DNA of 64,000 bases from positions 1-64,000 of the forward strand of contig JARBJD010000055.1 of assembly GCA_033064195.1 (NCBI GenBank), in the 5' to 3' direction. The number at the start of each line of letters is the position of its first letter. The stretch's first letter is position 1. The position numbers were made by a program, and so were the translations under genes. Source of the DNA: Blattamonas nauphoetae. Taxonomy: Eukaryota; Preaxostyla; Oxymonadida. Shown here piece after piece: positions 24,089-36,056 of the stretch. Below the pieces are notes generated by a model that did not search any database, was not told the DNA's origin, and was given only the letters and a program-made list of their open reading frames with translations.

Positions 24089-24524
24089 GTCCACTCTCAA
24101 CCACACCCAAGCCCTCATCTCCACAAGTATCAACGCTGTGTGTGCTCGAACCAATTCATCAGAGAAGTACCGCGTAACTGTCTTGGCGGAATCAAAAAGG
24201 CTGTCTGTGACTCATCGAACTATTTCTCCAAGGAGTTGGGTTACTGCGGCACAACTCTTCTAACTTCGGGAAACTCAGTGTCGATGATGATTCTCTTCAC
24301 CTCTGTGGTTGATGGTCGGGTCAGTATGTCTTTTTGAACGAGATTGTTGTTGACACCTCCGGATGTCCACATTTCTCTTGTTTGTCATTCCGCATGCCTC
24401 ATTCATTTTCTTCTCTCTCATTCCAGTTCTTTCCCCGTGTTGGTTATCTGCATCACTCCTCATTGCACATGTTACGATTGTGGCTGCCCAGCACGTCGTT
24501 CACAACAAAGATAAGAATGAATAA
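24089..24524 (+). CDS. Last exons of a small Cys-rich membrane protein (partial)
   Basis: The exon 24089-24323 encodes a Cys-rich segment (CVCSNQF, NCLGGIKKAVC, GYCGTTLL) and ends before a GTATGT donor. A 103-nt intron (24324-24426, acceptor TTCCAG) then joins in frame to an exon that encodes a membrane helix (WLSASLLIAHVTIVAAQ), a short charged tail (HNKDKNE) and a TAA at 24522-24524. Without splicing the frame stops at once. The Cys-rich loop followed by a final membrane helix recalls the end of a tetraspan-type protein, but the CCG motif of tetraspanins is absent, so I do not assign a family. The 5' exons remain unresolved. Confidence 0.45.
24324..24426 (+). other. Intron in the Cys-rich membrane protein gene
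   Basis: The interval starts GTATGT, ends with a pyrimidine tract and TTCCAG, and its removal keeps the frame open through a membrane helix to a stop codon. Confidence 0.5.
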
Positions 24525-24955
24525 ACTGCAGCGGCGTTTTTATATTCATGGGAGGAAAGGAACATATCGGCCCAACTAACAAGATATCAGCAAGAATACG
24601 AGATCTCACATCAACAGTACAGATCCTCGCAAAGTTGTAAACTGAAATATCTTTTTCTTTCAATTGGTTTTATTTGGGGTGCATTTCATGTACACAACGA
24701 CAAATCGTTCATTTAACAATCCCTGCGGAGAAAATATGTTCGGAGCCAAATAACCAATATCATGGGTCAGATCTCTCATCGCCCAAATAGGAGACTGGAC
24801 ATTGGACTGGACAATCCCACCTCGACTGGACACAGCTTAACAGGCCAAGTAGATTACTCTGACTTCAAGGATAATAACAATTAATTTCAACGTGGTTTGG
24901 AATTCATGGATCCATCGAAACAAGCCCATGAAAGGGTGTATTGTTTGGATTCGAG

Positions 24956-25177
24956 TCAAGACATTGATTTACAGACCCCCAGATGAACGTTATCGTTTTC
25001 ATCTCGCTGGCTGAGCTCATCTAACGTATATCCGAATGAATGGTTCTTGATTAGTGCCTCTCTCCAGTCGACTGATCCATTTCGACACAAAAAACCACTT
25101 TCCGTATTCGGATTCCACATACCTCTCATTTGTTGCAGAATTTCGTGGGAATTTCCAGGATTTATCCTCTTTCTCAC
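24956..25177 (-). CDS. Short hypothetical frame or gene fragment (73 aa)
   Basis: A minus-strand frame reads NPGNSHEILQQMRGMWNPNT and continues with a balanced, protein-like composition (two Cys, several Trp, Asp and Glu). It faces away from the surface protein gene and may share its upstream region. No family is recognised. It may be a fragment of a decayed gene. Confidence 0.25.
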   Translation of the reverse strand: MRKRINPGNSHEILQQMRGMWNPNTESGFLCRNGSVDWREALIKNHSFGYTLDELSQRDENDNVHLGVCKSMS

Positions 25178-25329
25178 TGGGAAAGGTGTCTTTCCGTTGA
25201 GAGAATCATCTGCACTGTAGCGCTCGTTCGTGTGGGTTCATCTGCAAGATATGGAGGGACTTTTTGAAGATATCTCATGCTCTTTCCCTATGCTGCGCTT
25301 TAGTTGGCGAGACATCCGAAACACAGATT

Positions 25330-26445
25330 ATGGTTCATCGAAAGTTAGGAATCATGTTCTTCCTCTTTGCTCTTCTCTCCGCTTCAAGCTTCAGACAACC
25401 AAATGCTCCCGAGGCCACGATTACTGTTGGCACAATAGATGCAACAGGAGCAGGAAAGATCACAGTGAAAGGAAAAGATCTTCCCGGAAAAGGAACCAGT
25501 CCTGAATCTTGGGATCCAATCGAGATTTCACTCAAATACACACCAACAACTGGTGATGCAATCACTCTGGCAACCACAAGCTCAGCTGTTACCGTCACAG
25601 ATGGTGCCTTCACCCACGAATTCACAGTCACTGCCACAGATGATGGTGCATCTGGCTCCTTCAAAGTGGGTGTCAAGTACGCACTTTCCACCGTCTCTGT
25701 GCCTGGTGCCACTTATACACCAGCAGATACTGATGCTGTCACCTTCGCCTACCCGACTCTTGCCTTGGAATACACTGCTGCCTCAGCCTCCACTTACACT
25801 GTCAAAGCAACCTTCGAAGTTGACCAAGAAGCTGATGTGGTCGCAACATTCAAACCAACCACGACAACTGAGAAAGATGTCCCTGTCACGTTTGCATTCA
25901 CCGCCGCCACTAAAGGAAAGGTTGCCACAGCCATCGTCAAAGTTGGCGCTGAAGGCTCAGCCGAAATCTTCAAGATTGGAGAGAAGTACACAGCTTCCTT
26001 CACAGGCAAGTACACTCTCACCGGAAAGGAATGGACCCCAGCCAACCCTCTGACCACAACATACACCAGTCTCCTCACCCCAATCGACCCAGACAAGAAG
26101 GACGGAGCTAAGGACCCAATCACTGTCACCTGTGTCAACGGCATGATCAAGGGCGCTCTCATCGAAGGCGACAACAAGACACGCACCCTCGTCCTGACCG
26201 AAGGCACATCCACCCCCATCAACCTCGCTTACGTCGAAAACAAGGTCAACTTCACAATCACTGATGGCCAGTGTGTTGTGTCATATGTCTTCAACGACGC
26301 TAAGATCGAGAAGGGCAAGACAGGCAAGGCTCAGCTCAACCTCGGAACAACCGCTTTTCTTGAGGGCGACTTGACCTTCGACGGATCCAAGTCTGTCGCC
26401 TCAATCATCGCTGCCCTCCTCGCCGTCCTCGCCATCGTCTTCTAA
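25330..26445 (+). CDS. Thr-rich secreted surface protein with GPI-type C-terminal tail
   Basis: I choose the ATG at 25330 because it is followed at once by a classic signal peptide (MVHRKLGIMFFLFALLSASS); an in-frame ATG 66 nt upstream would bury it. The mature chain of about 350 residues is rich in Thr, Ala, Val and Lys and alternates polar and hydrophobic residues as in beta-sandwich (Ig- or fibronectin-like) domains. Two N-glycosylation sequons (NKT, NFT) lie in the last third. The protein ends in a short hydrophobic stretch (SVASIIAALLAVLAIVF) with no cytoplasmic tail, the form of a GPI-anchor signal. It is a likely abundant surface coat protein: codon use is more C-ending in its last third than in nearby DNA. 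It is the only clearly intact gene in the centre of the palindrome. No family name can be given. Confidence 0.8.
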   Translation: MVHRKLGIMFFLFALLSASSFRQPNAPEATITVGTIDATGAGKITVKGKDLPGKGTSPESWDPIEISLKYTPTTGDAITLATTSSAVTVTDGAFTHEFTVTATDDGASGSFKVGVKYALSTVSVPGATYTPADTDAVTFAYPTLALEYTAASASTYTVKATFEVDQEADVVATFKPTTTTEKDVPVTFAFTAATKGKVATAIVKVGAEGSAEIFKIGEKYTASFTGKYTLTGKEWTPANPLTTTYTSLLTPIDPDKKDGAKDPITVTCVNGMIKGALIEGDNKTRTLVLTEGTSTPINLAYVENKVNFTITDGQCVVSYVFNDAKIEKGKTGKAQLNLGTTAFLEGDLTFDGSKSVASIIAALLAVLAIVF

Positions 26446-26611
26446 GAAGGATGAACAGGAATTGATTGAAACAGCTTGGGTTCGCTCCAAGTTGATGGAT
26501 TGCACTTCATCATCTTTTGAACCACTTTGAAATCTGTTTTGGAAACACATAAAGAGGAAAGAAAGATAATCTAACAACCACAAGTCCTTTGAAAAGTCGA
26601 CTGCATAAATA

Positions 26612-27025
26612 TTGAATTTGAAACGTCTTGATTTGAAATGTGAAGAGTATTGGAGACGTAGATTCGGGATTTACGTCAATATTCCGTATGGTTTATCCTT
26701 TGGGGTGATGTCAGAAAGGAAATCAATTCCAGTTCATGTGAAATTAAGGAGAGACGACTTTTGCGACGAGATTTGCATCGTTCAAGTGCGATCTTCTCAA
26801 AAATATCGGACATTCACCTTCTTCATGCATCAAATAAAGCCAGATGCATATTTTTTCGTTACTCGGTGTCATAATGGCATGGCATTCGAGGGATTTCATA
26901 TTCACACAGAATGGACAGCAGTATACCACATTTATGCCTCATTGGATTATAATATCATTGAAACTCACGAGTTTATGTCCGAGAACAGATTCTTGGCGGC
27001 ATATGACTTCCAGTTCGAACATTAG
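26612..27025 (+). CDS. Hypothetical protein (137 aa)
   Basis: An ATG-initiated frame starts 166 nt after the surface protein gene on the same strand. The product is rich in aromatic residues (Phe, Tyr, His) and reads like a folded beta-type protein, for example KYRTFTFFMHQIKPDAYFFV and YHIYASLDYNIIETHEF. There is no signal peptide and no motif I know. No second copy exists in the window to test conservation. It may be a small lineage-specific gene or a relic. Confidence 0.35.
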   Translation: MNLKRLDLKCEEYWRRRFGIYVNIPYGLSFGVMSERKSIPVHVKLRRDDFCDEICIVQVRSSQKYRTFTFFMHQIKPDAYFFVTRCHNGMAFEGFHIHTEWTAVYHIYASLDYNIIETHEFMSENRFLAAYDFQFEH

Positions 27026-27770
27026 GCGATGATTTGTGTCAGACTCTTCGATCTCGTTTAACACCAAATGGTGTGAAAAAAAGGGAGAAATTGTGATTGA
27101 TCTCAACGATTTGACGAGGATAACAGGGATGGAATCAGATTATCAACATCCAGAGTGATAATATGGAAGCGGTTTTTCTTTCTTCCATTTTTTGTGTTAA
27201 AGCCGAACAAAAGTACCCCACTGTCATAGATCGTTCAGGTCGTCATAAATATGAATGGAATATGGAATTCACGAGACAATACATCTTGACTTTCCCCTGA
27301 AATCAATCCATTGATAATCAGGATCAAGTCAAGTCCAACTGTTCTATGTGTTAATATTCTCAGAAAAACGAGCTCTCAATTGTCTGAAGAGGAGATCTAA
27401 CCATCTATAAATGAACTTCTAGAGATATTAATTCTTTATTCCATGATTCCGCTGTTCATGACATCTGAAACATTTTTCATGGGTTACTGATGGGTAGAGT
27501 TCGTGAAAGAGAGATCTGAGGCCCGGGTCAGCTCAAGAATCAATCAATTATCACACAATCAATCGCATGAATCGGGGACGGCGATATTTAGAGCTCAGCA
27601 CAAGCAAATCCGTTCAAACGACGATAGCTCACGAGGAATTCCTAAATCGACTCGGAAATCTCTCAGCTCTTATGGTTTGGAGAACGTAACACCATAGGGG
27701 CCATTCATCATGTTTCGATGCTCTGAACTTTAACAATCTGACATGTGATCTGTTACACGCGATTTTTGAG

Positions 27771-28857
27771 ATAATGGGGGTTTCGCGTGAACCAATAACA
27801 AACTTGAGGCTTGTACCAACCTATTTTTGTATCTCGAAGTCTACTACAAAACATGTGGTGAAGCCAAAAGCACCATTTCCGCTCTCAACTTCGGTCGACA
27901 ATTTTCAACTAACAAAAATGTTTATCATATCCAATAGGCGACTATCGGCATTCTCCTGCACTCGACCATGCGTATCCGAATGGGTAATGCCATTCAAGGT
28001 TTCATGATTCATCTTTGACTTGTCAAGCTGATCCGTGCTATCTCCATGTGGAGTGTCCAAATTGTCTGCTAACGAGACTTTTCTGTCGATCGCATCGAAT
28101 ATTTTAGGATGATCGAGAGACGATGCGGAGGAATGGCCGTAGCGAGTCTGAAGAGGATCCGATGTTTCAGGCGCACATTTACGCTTTAAAATGCTCGGAA
28201 CTCGCGAAAACTAGCATAATACGGATCGATCAGTCAGGAGTTCAACCAATAGTCAAAACAGTTCTACAGCTACCTCGTAGTGAGTGTTGAATCAAAATAA
28301 GTTCTGTTTCCGAAATAATGGGGGATCCGCGTCACTCAATAACGAACTTGACTTGTTACCATTCCTTTCATTTTGCCTCCAGTTTGATTATTAATCATAC
28401 AGTAAAGCCATAGTCGTGATTCCCTAGAATCACGTCGGTCGTCAAATTGTCTGCCAGCAAAGCTGTTTGTCATATCCATTGCGATGCAATTGACTCTCTC
28501 CTATGTTCGAATCTGTGTATCCGATATATGAATTTAATTCCAGGTTCTTTGATTTCTGGTCGACCTTTCGATCAGATCAAAGTTATCTCCGTGTCGAGTG
28601 CCCAATTTCTCTGCTCACTCAATCATTCTGTCGGTCGTGTCTCATTTACTGGGATGCATGGAAGACGGTATGGATTAAACACCGTAGTGTTCCATCCGAC
28701 ACTCCGAAATCGAATGCGCTCATCATAGCTCTACTTCTCTCGGAAATCTCCACAATCGCTAATGAATAATCCTACAATGAATCTCTCAAAGGATTTCGTG
28801 AAACCTGCTATAGACACTTCACAGTGAGCCAAGAATCGAAATAAGTTCACTTTCCGG
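27771..28857. repeat. Degenerate tandem duplication, unit about 545 bp
   Basis: Two consecutive units start with ATAATGGGGG plus a CGCGT motif, a CAATAACAAACTTGA or CAATAACGAACTTGA block, then a shared GTTTRTCATATCCA block, and end in GAATCAAAATAAGTT or GAATCGAAATAAGTT. A third start (AATAATGGG) appears at 28857. The units are well diverged with many small gaps. Neither holds a convincing gene. The surrounding DNA from 27026 to 29300 shows nothing else I can support. Confidence 0.6.
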
Positions 28858-29617
28858 AATAATGGGTTCCTCGCCTACCTTTTCTTGACTTATTTAACCT
28901 TTTGATGTTGCTCATTGTATCTCCATTATTGTTTCACATTGCTTTGTGCTCCTAGCCTCAATACTTCCTGGTTCTGGGTCGGTTTAACTTTTCGTCCGAC
29001 TTAATTCCGTCTGACTAACTGGAAAATCGATACTATTCCGCCTCGCACGCAAGATATGATGGATCCGAGAGAATTATTCCTTTCGGAACTGAACAATAAC
29101 CTCTTTATCACTTTCTGCCTGTTTTGTCTAAAACCTCAATTTTAGTCACACATTTCATCAAAGTAGCCTTATAGAAGACATCAAACTGTGGAGAAACGAA
29201 TCAATCATCGATGATGTGGAGAAAAGCATAGGTAAGCCCCTCTTTTGTCCAGAAAAAGTGAAAACATGAATAGTGATTAATCGCCTTCCCCGTTCATAAT
29301 ATGTCACAAAACTACTGGAACATGATTAAGATGAGATAAACAAGTTGAAAATGTGAAAGAGAAGAGAGGAAATACGTTCAACGTTCAGAGAAAGATGCAC
29401 AATTTTCAGCTTCGATCTCTGCCTTATGTAGTGGTACATCCGACAAATACTGTTGAATATCCACTTTTTGAATGTTTTCTTTGCATTTTTCGAGATGATG
29501 TGAGGATAATGTGTGGGTCTGTTGGGAGATAGACGTGTTGATTCAGAACGACGTAAATTGATAAAAGAGTGAGGTATGAGAAAGAAAACAATGGAAGTAC
29601 ATACAAAATCAGATTTT

Positions 29618-30043
29618 TCAGGCATTGTCTCCATTCATTATCTTTGAGAGGAGATTGGTAGAGATAAAAACTCCAACTCTATTCTTGTCAGAGCAAATTT
29701 CGGAGATCAAGATGAAACTTTGGAGATTTGTCCATCCAACTGTGAAGAATGACAGGTGAGAAAGAATATGAAGAGTGAAAAAGACATACAACAGATGGTT
29801 CAACTCCAGGAAAGTTTGAGGTGAGAGTGACGGAATCTGAGACAACTCGGGAGTGGAAGGTGAAATGGAAGATGATCTCGACAAAAGAGGGTGTTTACTG
29901 CAAAGAGTGTGATCATGGGTCGTGACAGAAAGGAGAGAGACGTCACACAGAAATGAATGCGGGCTGGGCTGAATGATCAACCACAGAATTTCGAAATGTA
30001 TCGAGCGGACAGTCCATACATTTAAGATGCTCCGTCCATCCAC
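29618..30043 (-). other. Exon-like segment facing the palindrome centre
   Basis: The minus strand can be read as two exons around a 49-nt GT-AG intron (GTATGT to CACAG), and a further GTATGT donor lies near 29600. The reverse strand of 22130-22480 matches it, including these splice-like ends. The function is unknown. Confidence 0.3.
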
Positions 30044-33000
30044 ATCTGTGTAAAAGCGGATGCTAGTCCACCTTTATCAGAGAGAGTGGAATCCGTTCAT
30101 AGAAGCGGAGTCAGCCGAAAGCTACTTCGTTGAGGAGTTTGTGAGCATCGCAAAATGGAATGGAGGTTGAGCAAGGAAGACGGACAGAATGAAAACGATA
30201 GATCGAATGACAGTAAATATGAATAATGGGAACGTCCAGACATTTCATCGTTCAGGGCTTTCTGGCCTTTCCCAGATCATTCAATGCATCGAGGCTGCTC
30301 TTTTTGTGAGACTGAATGACAGACGACATCACCAAGAACCAAATTCCGATGGTCGAAGATCAACACGAAACAATGTGGCGACCACCGCCTCCCACGCTTC
30401 GAAAATGTGACGCAACGACAGCAGTCGCTGTTACTATCGATCTGAACGGTACTTGCGAGATTGATATCCCTCAATCACATCAAAAGATTATGGGAGCGCC
30501 GCGTGCTCTCTCACGCAACAAATCTTTCCTAAACTCGCTTCATTGTATCTCCGTACATGTTTCGTTCCCGCTCGTTCAACCTACAACTCGAACACCTCAT
30601 TCGTCGACGGATGCTGAATCTTGAGAAAAATTTGTGATTCCTTAGACTGTAAGACCTCTGTTTGCTTTGTTGTGTTCAATTTCCTTGAGATCCGGTGTGT
30701 TATATTCCCCTTCTTGTTCTTCAACTTGTCAATTCTCCCTCAACTTTCTTTTCTATGCTTTACCATGTCTCATTCTCTCTCAGATCTCAACGGATTTCAC
30801 ACCTTTTCACGTATTAACGTGATATTTTCCCTGGATTCCTCCCAAATCCATCGGATTGTTTGAATTCAGTTGTCTTCAAAGAGATCCCACTCTTTACATG
30901 CTCCGTCCGCACTACAGACATCTACAACCTCTCCAGTCCCTTTTACAACGTACATATTATGACTTCTCTTCGACTATACCTGTGTCTTCCACAGAACGAC
31001 TCGTCGGAGAATCGTCTGATGTTCCAGTTCTCAGAACTTGCTCTGCCGCTCAGAAACAGTCACCATCTCGTCTTTATTTCTTATTATTACTTGCTTTCTC
31101 TCATAATTCCTCTTTGTTTCCGATAGAACTCCGAAACACGTGAGGTCATCATCAAAGAATCGAAGTCACTTCGCACACGGCCAGTATCACATCTCCCGCC
31201 AACTTCCCTTCCTTCAAACTGATGATCTGTCTCTGATGTCTGCTTGACGGATTATTTCTCGTCTTAAAGAGCACTTTCTGGAAACGATCGCACGATCGCC
31301 TAACTTTTTCACAGAAGACACGGAATGATTCCGATCCCAATCAAGTCTCCCAAAGAAGATCCCCAATGATCAGGTACACTGACAATTCAACCATCTTAGT
31401 GTCATCTCAGCGGTCGTTCAGGTCACTTCATCACATTCGGTTTTCGATGCTAATTCTCGTCTGAATGGCTAAATGCGTCATCTACATTCAATATATGTCT
31501 CCGGCTGCATCTTATTCCCCTCTCGCCAGACCTGGAACTGAACGGGGAGCAACTGTTCGACTTCGTCATAAAATGCCTCTGGCCAATCATCTTTGAATGC
31601 GCTCTCACGCCTTCTCGTCGATTCACCCCTACCACGGAAATCACTGATGACCACCCTTGTGCAAATCATTGACCAGCTTATCGTCACCATGGCTGATCTC
31701 GAAGATGAATTCGTTGATGTGATACCTCTCCTTTCATGAACTTTATCCCTTCATCACTCCTTCAAATTGTGTAATTGCTGGTTGCCTTCCTCATTTCTCA
31801 TTTCTGAACAATATTTCCCCTCTCCCTCTCAGCACCACAAGTTGGACATGAACCATCGATAAGCTCGCTTCCACTCTCGTTCTCTGACATCTCACCGTCG
31901 TTCTTTCTTCATCCAGAGTGCTTGGAGTCTTTTCATGGTTCGGATAAACTCGATTCTCTCATCGATTTCGTGTCGCACTCATCACTCAGCCACTCCATCT
32001 CTCGCAACACGTTTCACTGCCATCAGATCCATCTCTGATCCCATCTCAGCCGTTTGCTCCAAATTTCTCTCCCATCCAATCATCGACAAGGTTCATTTTC
32101 TAGAATCTCGTTTTCACCAACTTCCGTGCGTTATGCACGTCTCCACTCCAACCTGAACATGGATTCGCCCAGCATTCACCAGAAGTGGTGAATATCATCC
32201 TCGAAGGAGCTGGAAGAATGACACGAAATGGGAAGCTCCAAACAACGCTCGAACAGAAAACACCGTTCCCTGCCTCGTCGATTTGTGCACCACACGCTGC
32301 ACTCCGCTCAACAGATCCACATCCTCGCCAGTCGTCGTGTGAATGGATGGGTGAAGAGGAATGGACATCTTTAGAGCTCTCATCAACGCTCCCAATTTCG
32401 AGAACTCCCCTCCGCCCAACGCCAACCAAAGCAAGGGACATCCACCTCAAATGGATCAGCATGTTCGCTCGCACCTGTTGCAACGAACGACGAGTCACAA
32501 GAAGCACTTGGAACGAAGTCTTGACTTTGCGAGGAATCTCATCCCTGCCACTCCTCCTGCTGCACGTGCTGGCGTCACTCTCATCCAGTTTGAAGAATCC
32601 ATCGCCTTCGAAAGGGCACCACCCGCCAAATAGAGATGATCTTCTCCGTTGCTTGCAGAAACGAGGCTGAGCGCAAAGCTGAATCGAATCGTGTCGAAAT
32701 GTCATCGGATTGTGTCTGACAAGTTTTTGACACAATTCGAGTTGTTTGTGCGAATGCCGTTTCCAAGGACAGGAAATAATGATTATTCATGTCATGCGGA
32801 AATGCTCAACTTCTGCACCATCATCCGACCATCCACGCCACCCAGTCGGCTCCCCTCTATCCTTCCCTCACTCCACACTTTATCACCATCGACTCCATCG
32901 CACTCTGCTTGCAACTCTCCCCACCCTTCCAACAGCACGCCAGTCCACTTGATCTTCGCCTCTGCCAGCCTGCCACGCTGAACATGCCACAATTCCCTCG

Positions 33001-34990
33001 TCCGCAATCATCCCGAGCTCAGTCAGACTGTCACCCAAAGGGGAGTGATCAGAGTCATCTTCAAGTCTTACCAAATGTCGACTGTTCAAATCATCGGCAG
33101 CACGTTGAACGGACACGCCGATCACTTTTCGACTCGAAACGCAGTCGATTGCATCAACACAGTGTCATCCGACTTCACAGCATGCAGATCTGAGGCATAC
33201 ACGAGCACGCAATGAGCTGGTGCTCTCTTCTGCACAAACAGTGCGGGACCACTCTCTATGTGCCCGTTCGAGACAAGCACAGCGTGAGATGGAATGGCCG
33301 AGCTGTGGAGATCAGTGGCACTTCATGTGTCGCTTTCGTTTGCACGTCTGCACTGTCTGCTCGACGGAGAGTGAGGAAGGAGGGAGGAGCTGGCTGGGCG
33401 GATGTGATTAACGACAATCACGTTTGACACCGGGTCAGTGTCAAGCTCTCACATCTCCGTGCACACAACAGCTGTTCCGTCCATCCTCAACCCACACACA
33501 CTGTGGCTGGATCGTTCACCACTCAAAGAATGCAGAATCCAACTCGTCGAACTTTTATCTGTGCAGACACCCTTTCTTGCCGTGTCACTCACTGCCGAAG
33601 AGCTTCGACGAGACAGCCGAGCCACATGCTGAAGTGAGGGAAGCGGAACTGAACGACTTGTTGTGGACCCTCGAGATTGCCGTGTGGTGTTCTTCGAGCA
33701 AGCACACTGCATCGTCATCAGAAACTCGGCCTTCCCTTCCTGCTCGTCTGGAGGTGAAGACAGCTGCTGTCATGTTTCCCTCACTCCAACGCAGAACGAG
33801 TGGGACTTTGAGGATGAAGCGACATTCGCAGATTGTTGGTGCGGAGAAGGCAAACACGGAAGATGGATTGACATCACAAACTTGCTCTTCGCTCATCCTC
33901 GACACGCACAAATGGCCAGCTCGTCGAATGAACTGACCCTCGCGAACAGCACACTCTCGACCGCAGAAGTGGAGAAGCAAGGAGTGGCTTGCCCGTCGAC
34001 CTGATCGACTTGCTCGTGTTCACTGCGTCCACAACGATTCGCGTCTCCCACTCAAAGACAGGCTCCACTTTGGGATTGTTCGGATCGCACTCGCCGCCCT
34101 GCTGCTCACTCGTTGTCGTGTGCCCGTCTCGCAGCGGATCTCAGCGGAACAATCCTTGTCGTGGACCATTCAGCTTTCACCTTCACTTCACAACTTGAAC
34201 TCGATCTCTTGATTTCGTCCTCATCAGCAGGGAAGGACGTTATTTCTCTGACCCAACCACCCGAAGTTGTGTCCGACATGAAACTTGGCAGTTCGTCCTC
34301 TCTGACACTCGTCTCTTTGGTTTTCTGTGCTCGTCTGTCTTCTGCGCATCGCTTACCTGATCAACAGCGATGGAGCCATTCTGATTGTGTCGACTGTCTT
34401 CGATCGGATGAAGGCCAATGCGAACTCCGATCGAGTTTGGAGACAGACGATTCTCAGACTCGTCTGAACCTGTGGAGGAGGACACGTGGCTGTGGGGATG
34501 AAGACGGAAGGAGCAACACGCGCGGAGAGTCTCTGCTGGCCTGTCTGGTTGGGAAGGGCGGAATGGGAGAGTGGTCGAATGGGGAGGACTCGGAAGGGGT
34601 GCATCCTTTGGCGACTCGTGCACAACACTGGCTCGCTCAGTTGGACCTGCCAAAAGCAGGACAGATACCATAGTGACCGTTCGAGGAAGAGTGGAGGGTG
34701 GGGACTCAATCACAGCGAATGTCGACACCCTCGAAATGGCAATCAAATCGACATTTGGACTTCTCAGACGAACACACCATCGTCGCCACCGACACACCCG
34801 AAGTCATTCGTGACGTCTTCGTTCTCGGTCGGGTCGACTGCCGCTCAGACCACATTCTCAGATTTCGTCGTCGCTGCCTGGAAACACAGCCTGTGGAAGA
34901 CATCTCGCTGACGTTTGATGTAAGCATCATTAATTTGTTTTTCTCATTTTTCTCTTTTCACCCAGTGATATTCATTGGCTTGCTTTGAGT
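30040..34990 (+). pseudogene. Intron-split gene of unknown family, copy B (decayed)
   Basis: This region matches 17140-21075 in reverse. Shared coding-like stretches include LNPHTLWLDRS and SVQTPFLAVSLTAEELRRDS (33438-33632). An intron at 30695-30783 (89 nt) matches the one in copy A in position and length. B alone keeps about 1 kb more (33730-34690), with frames reading NEWDFEDEATFADCWCGEGK and TILVVDHSAFTFTSQLELDL. No frame stays open for more than about 190 codons, and several shared frames end at different stops in the two copies, so decay is likely. I do not recognise the protein. It lies just upstream of the receptor gene on the same strand, ending near 34990. Confidence 0.45.
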
Positions 34991-36056
34991 TCCTGCATTA
35001 GTAAATGTGAAAGAAGGGTTGTTTTGAAAAAAAGAATAAATTTAAGGTCCAGGATTAGTTCTGGATTGGAGCTTAAAGATGATCCTTCACATTACTTTGT
35101 GCCTCTGTTCGGTTTTCGCATCTTGTGATGGTGCATCGTTTCCACGTCTTGCAGAGAACTCGCTCCAAAAATTCGTTGAACGTCAAGCCCAGAATGACGC
35201 AGTGGACATCGTCAAACTCCCAGCAGGATCATTTTATTGCGCTTCACTGTCGTTGGTTGCACGATCGCTTTTGCTTGATGGACATCGCCTGACAGCATTC
35301 GCCACACCAGCAGCCACTCTTCCCCAACACTCTTTGTTCTTTGCAATGCGTCTCTCTCGCTGTTGAGATTAGAGACAGAACTCCAACCGTCGTTTCTGAA
35401 TGACTCTCCTTGTCACGTTGCCGAAGTGCAATCGTCCACCCTCAGATTGACAAATTGCTCTTTCTCGTGGATCGGGACATCGCCTCTCGTGGTTGTGAAT
35501 GAAAGGGTGAATCAGGAGCAGTCATACATCAGCATCGACAGTTGCGAACTTCGAAGTGGAACAAACAGATTGTTCCCGCTTGTGAGGACAGTTGAGGACA
35601 AAACAGTTGGAAACGAGGTTTCTGTTGATGTTATCTCGACCTGCGTGCAGAATTCGGCGATTGTTGGTTCAGACGGGCTTGCTCACTCGTCGTCTGCGGG
35701 TGGACACTCGCGAGCGGGATCTCGCGTGATCACCACGTCGCTTTTGCAGGTGGGGTTCTCAAATGTGTCGTCGCAGCCGAAAAGTGAGTTGTTTTGCGTT
35801 TGTCAGCTGCGACAGCGGATGGTGGGGTGTTGGGTTTGGGGGAGCAACAACCACCTTTCGGGATCGACGGTGCGGGACATGAACAGCGGCGGGGACTTCG
35901 TGTCGTCGAACTGCTCCTTCGGCCACTGCCACACGACGTCCGAAGAGCGCCCGTCGCTCGTTCTCGAAGACTCGATTCCTCGAAATGCTGATGACCCGTT
36001 CACCGACCAGACATTCGACGGAACCAAAGGCAGCAAGCGCATCAAGATCGACTTTA

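Noticed and set aside
24089-24524. Tetraspanin assignment
   Set aside because: The Cys-rich loop lacks the CCG motif and only one membrane helix can be placed with confidence.
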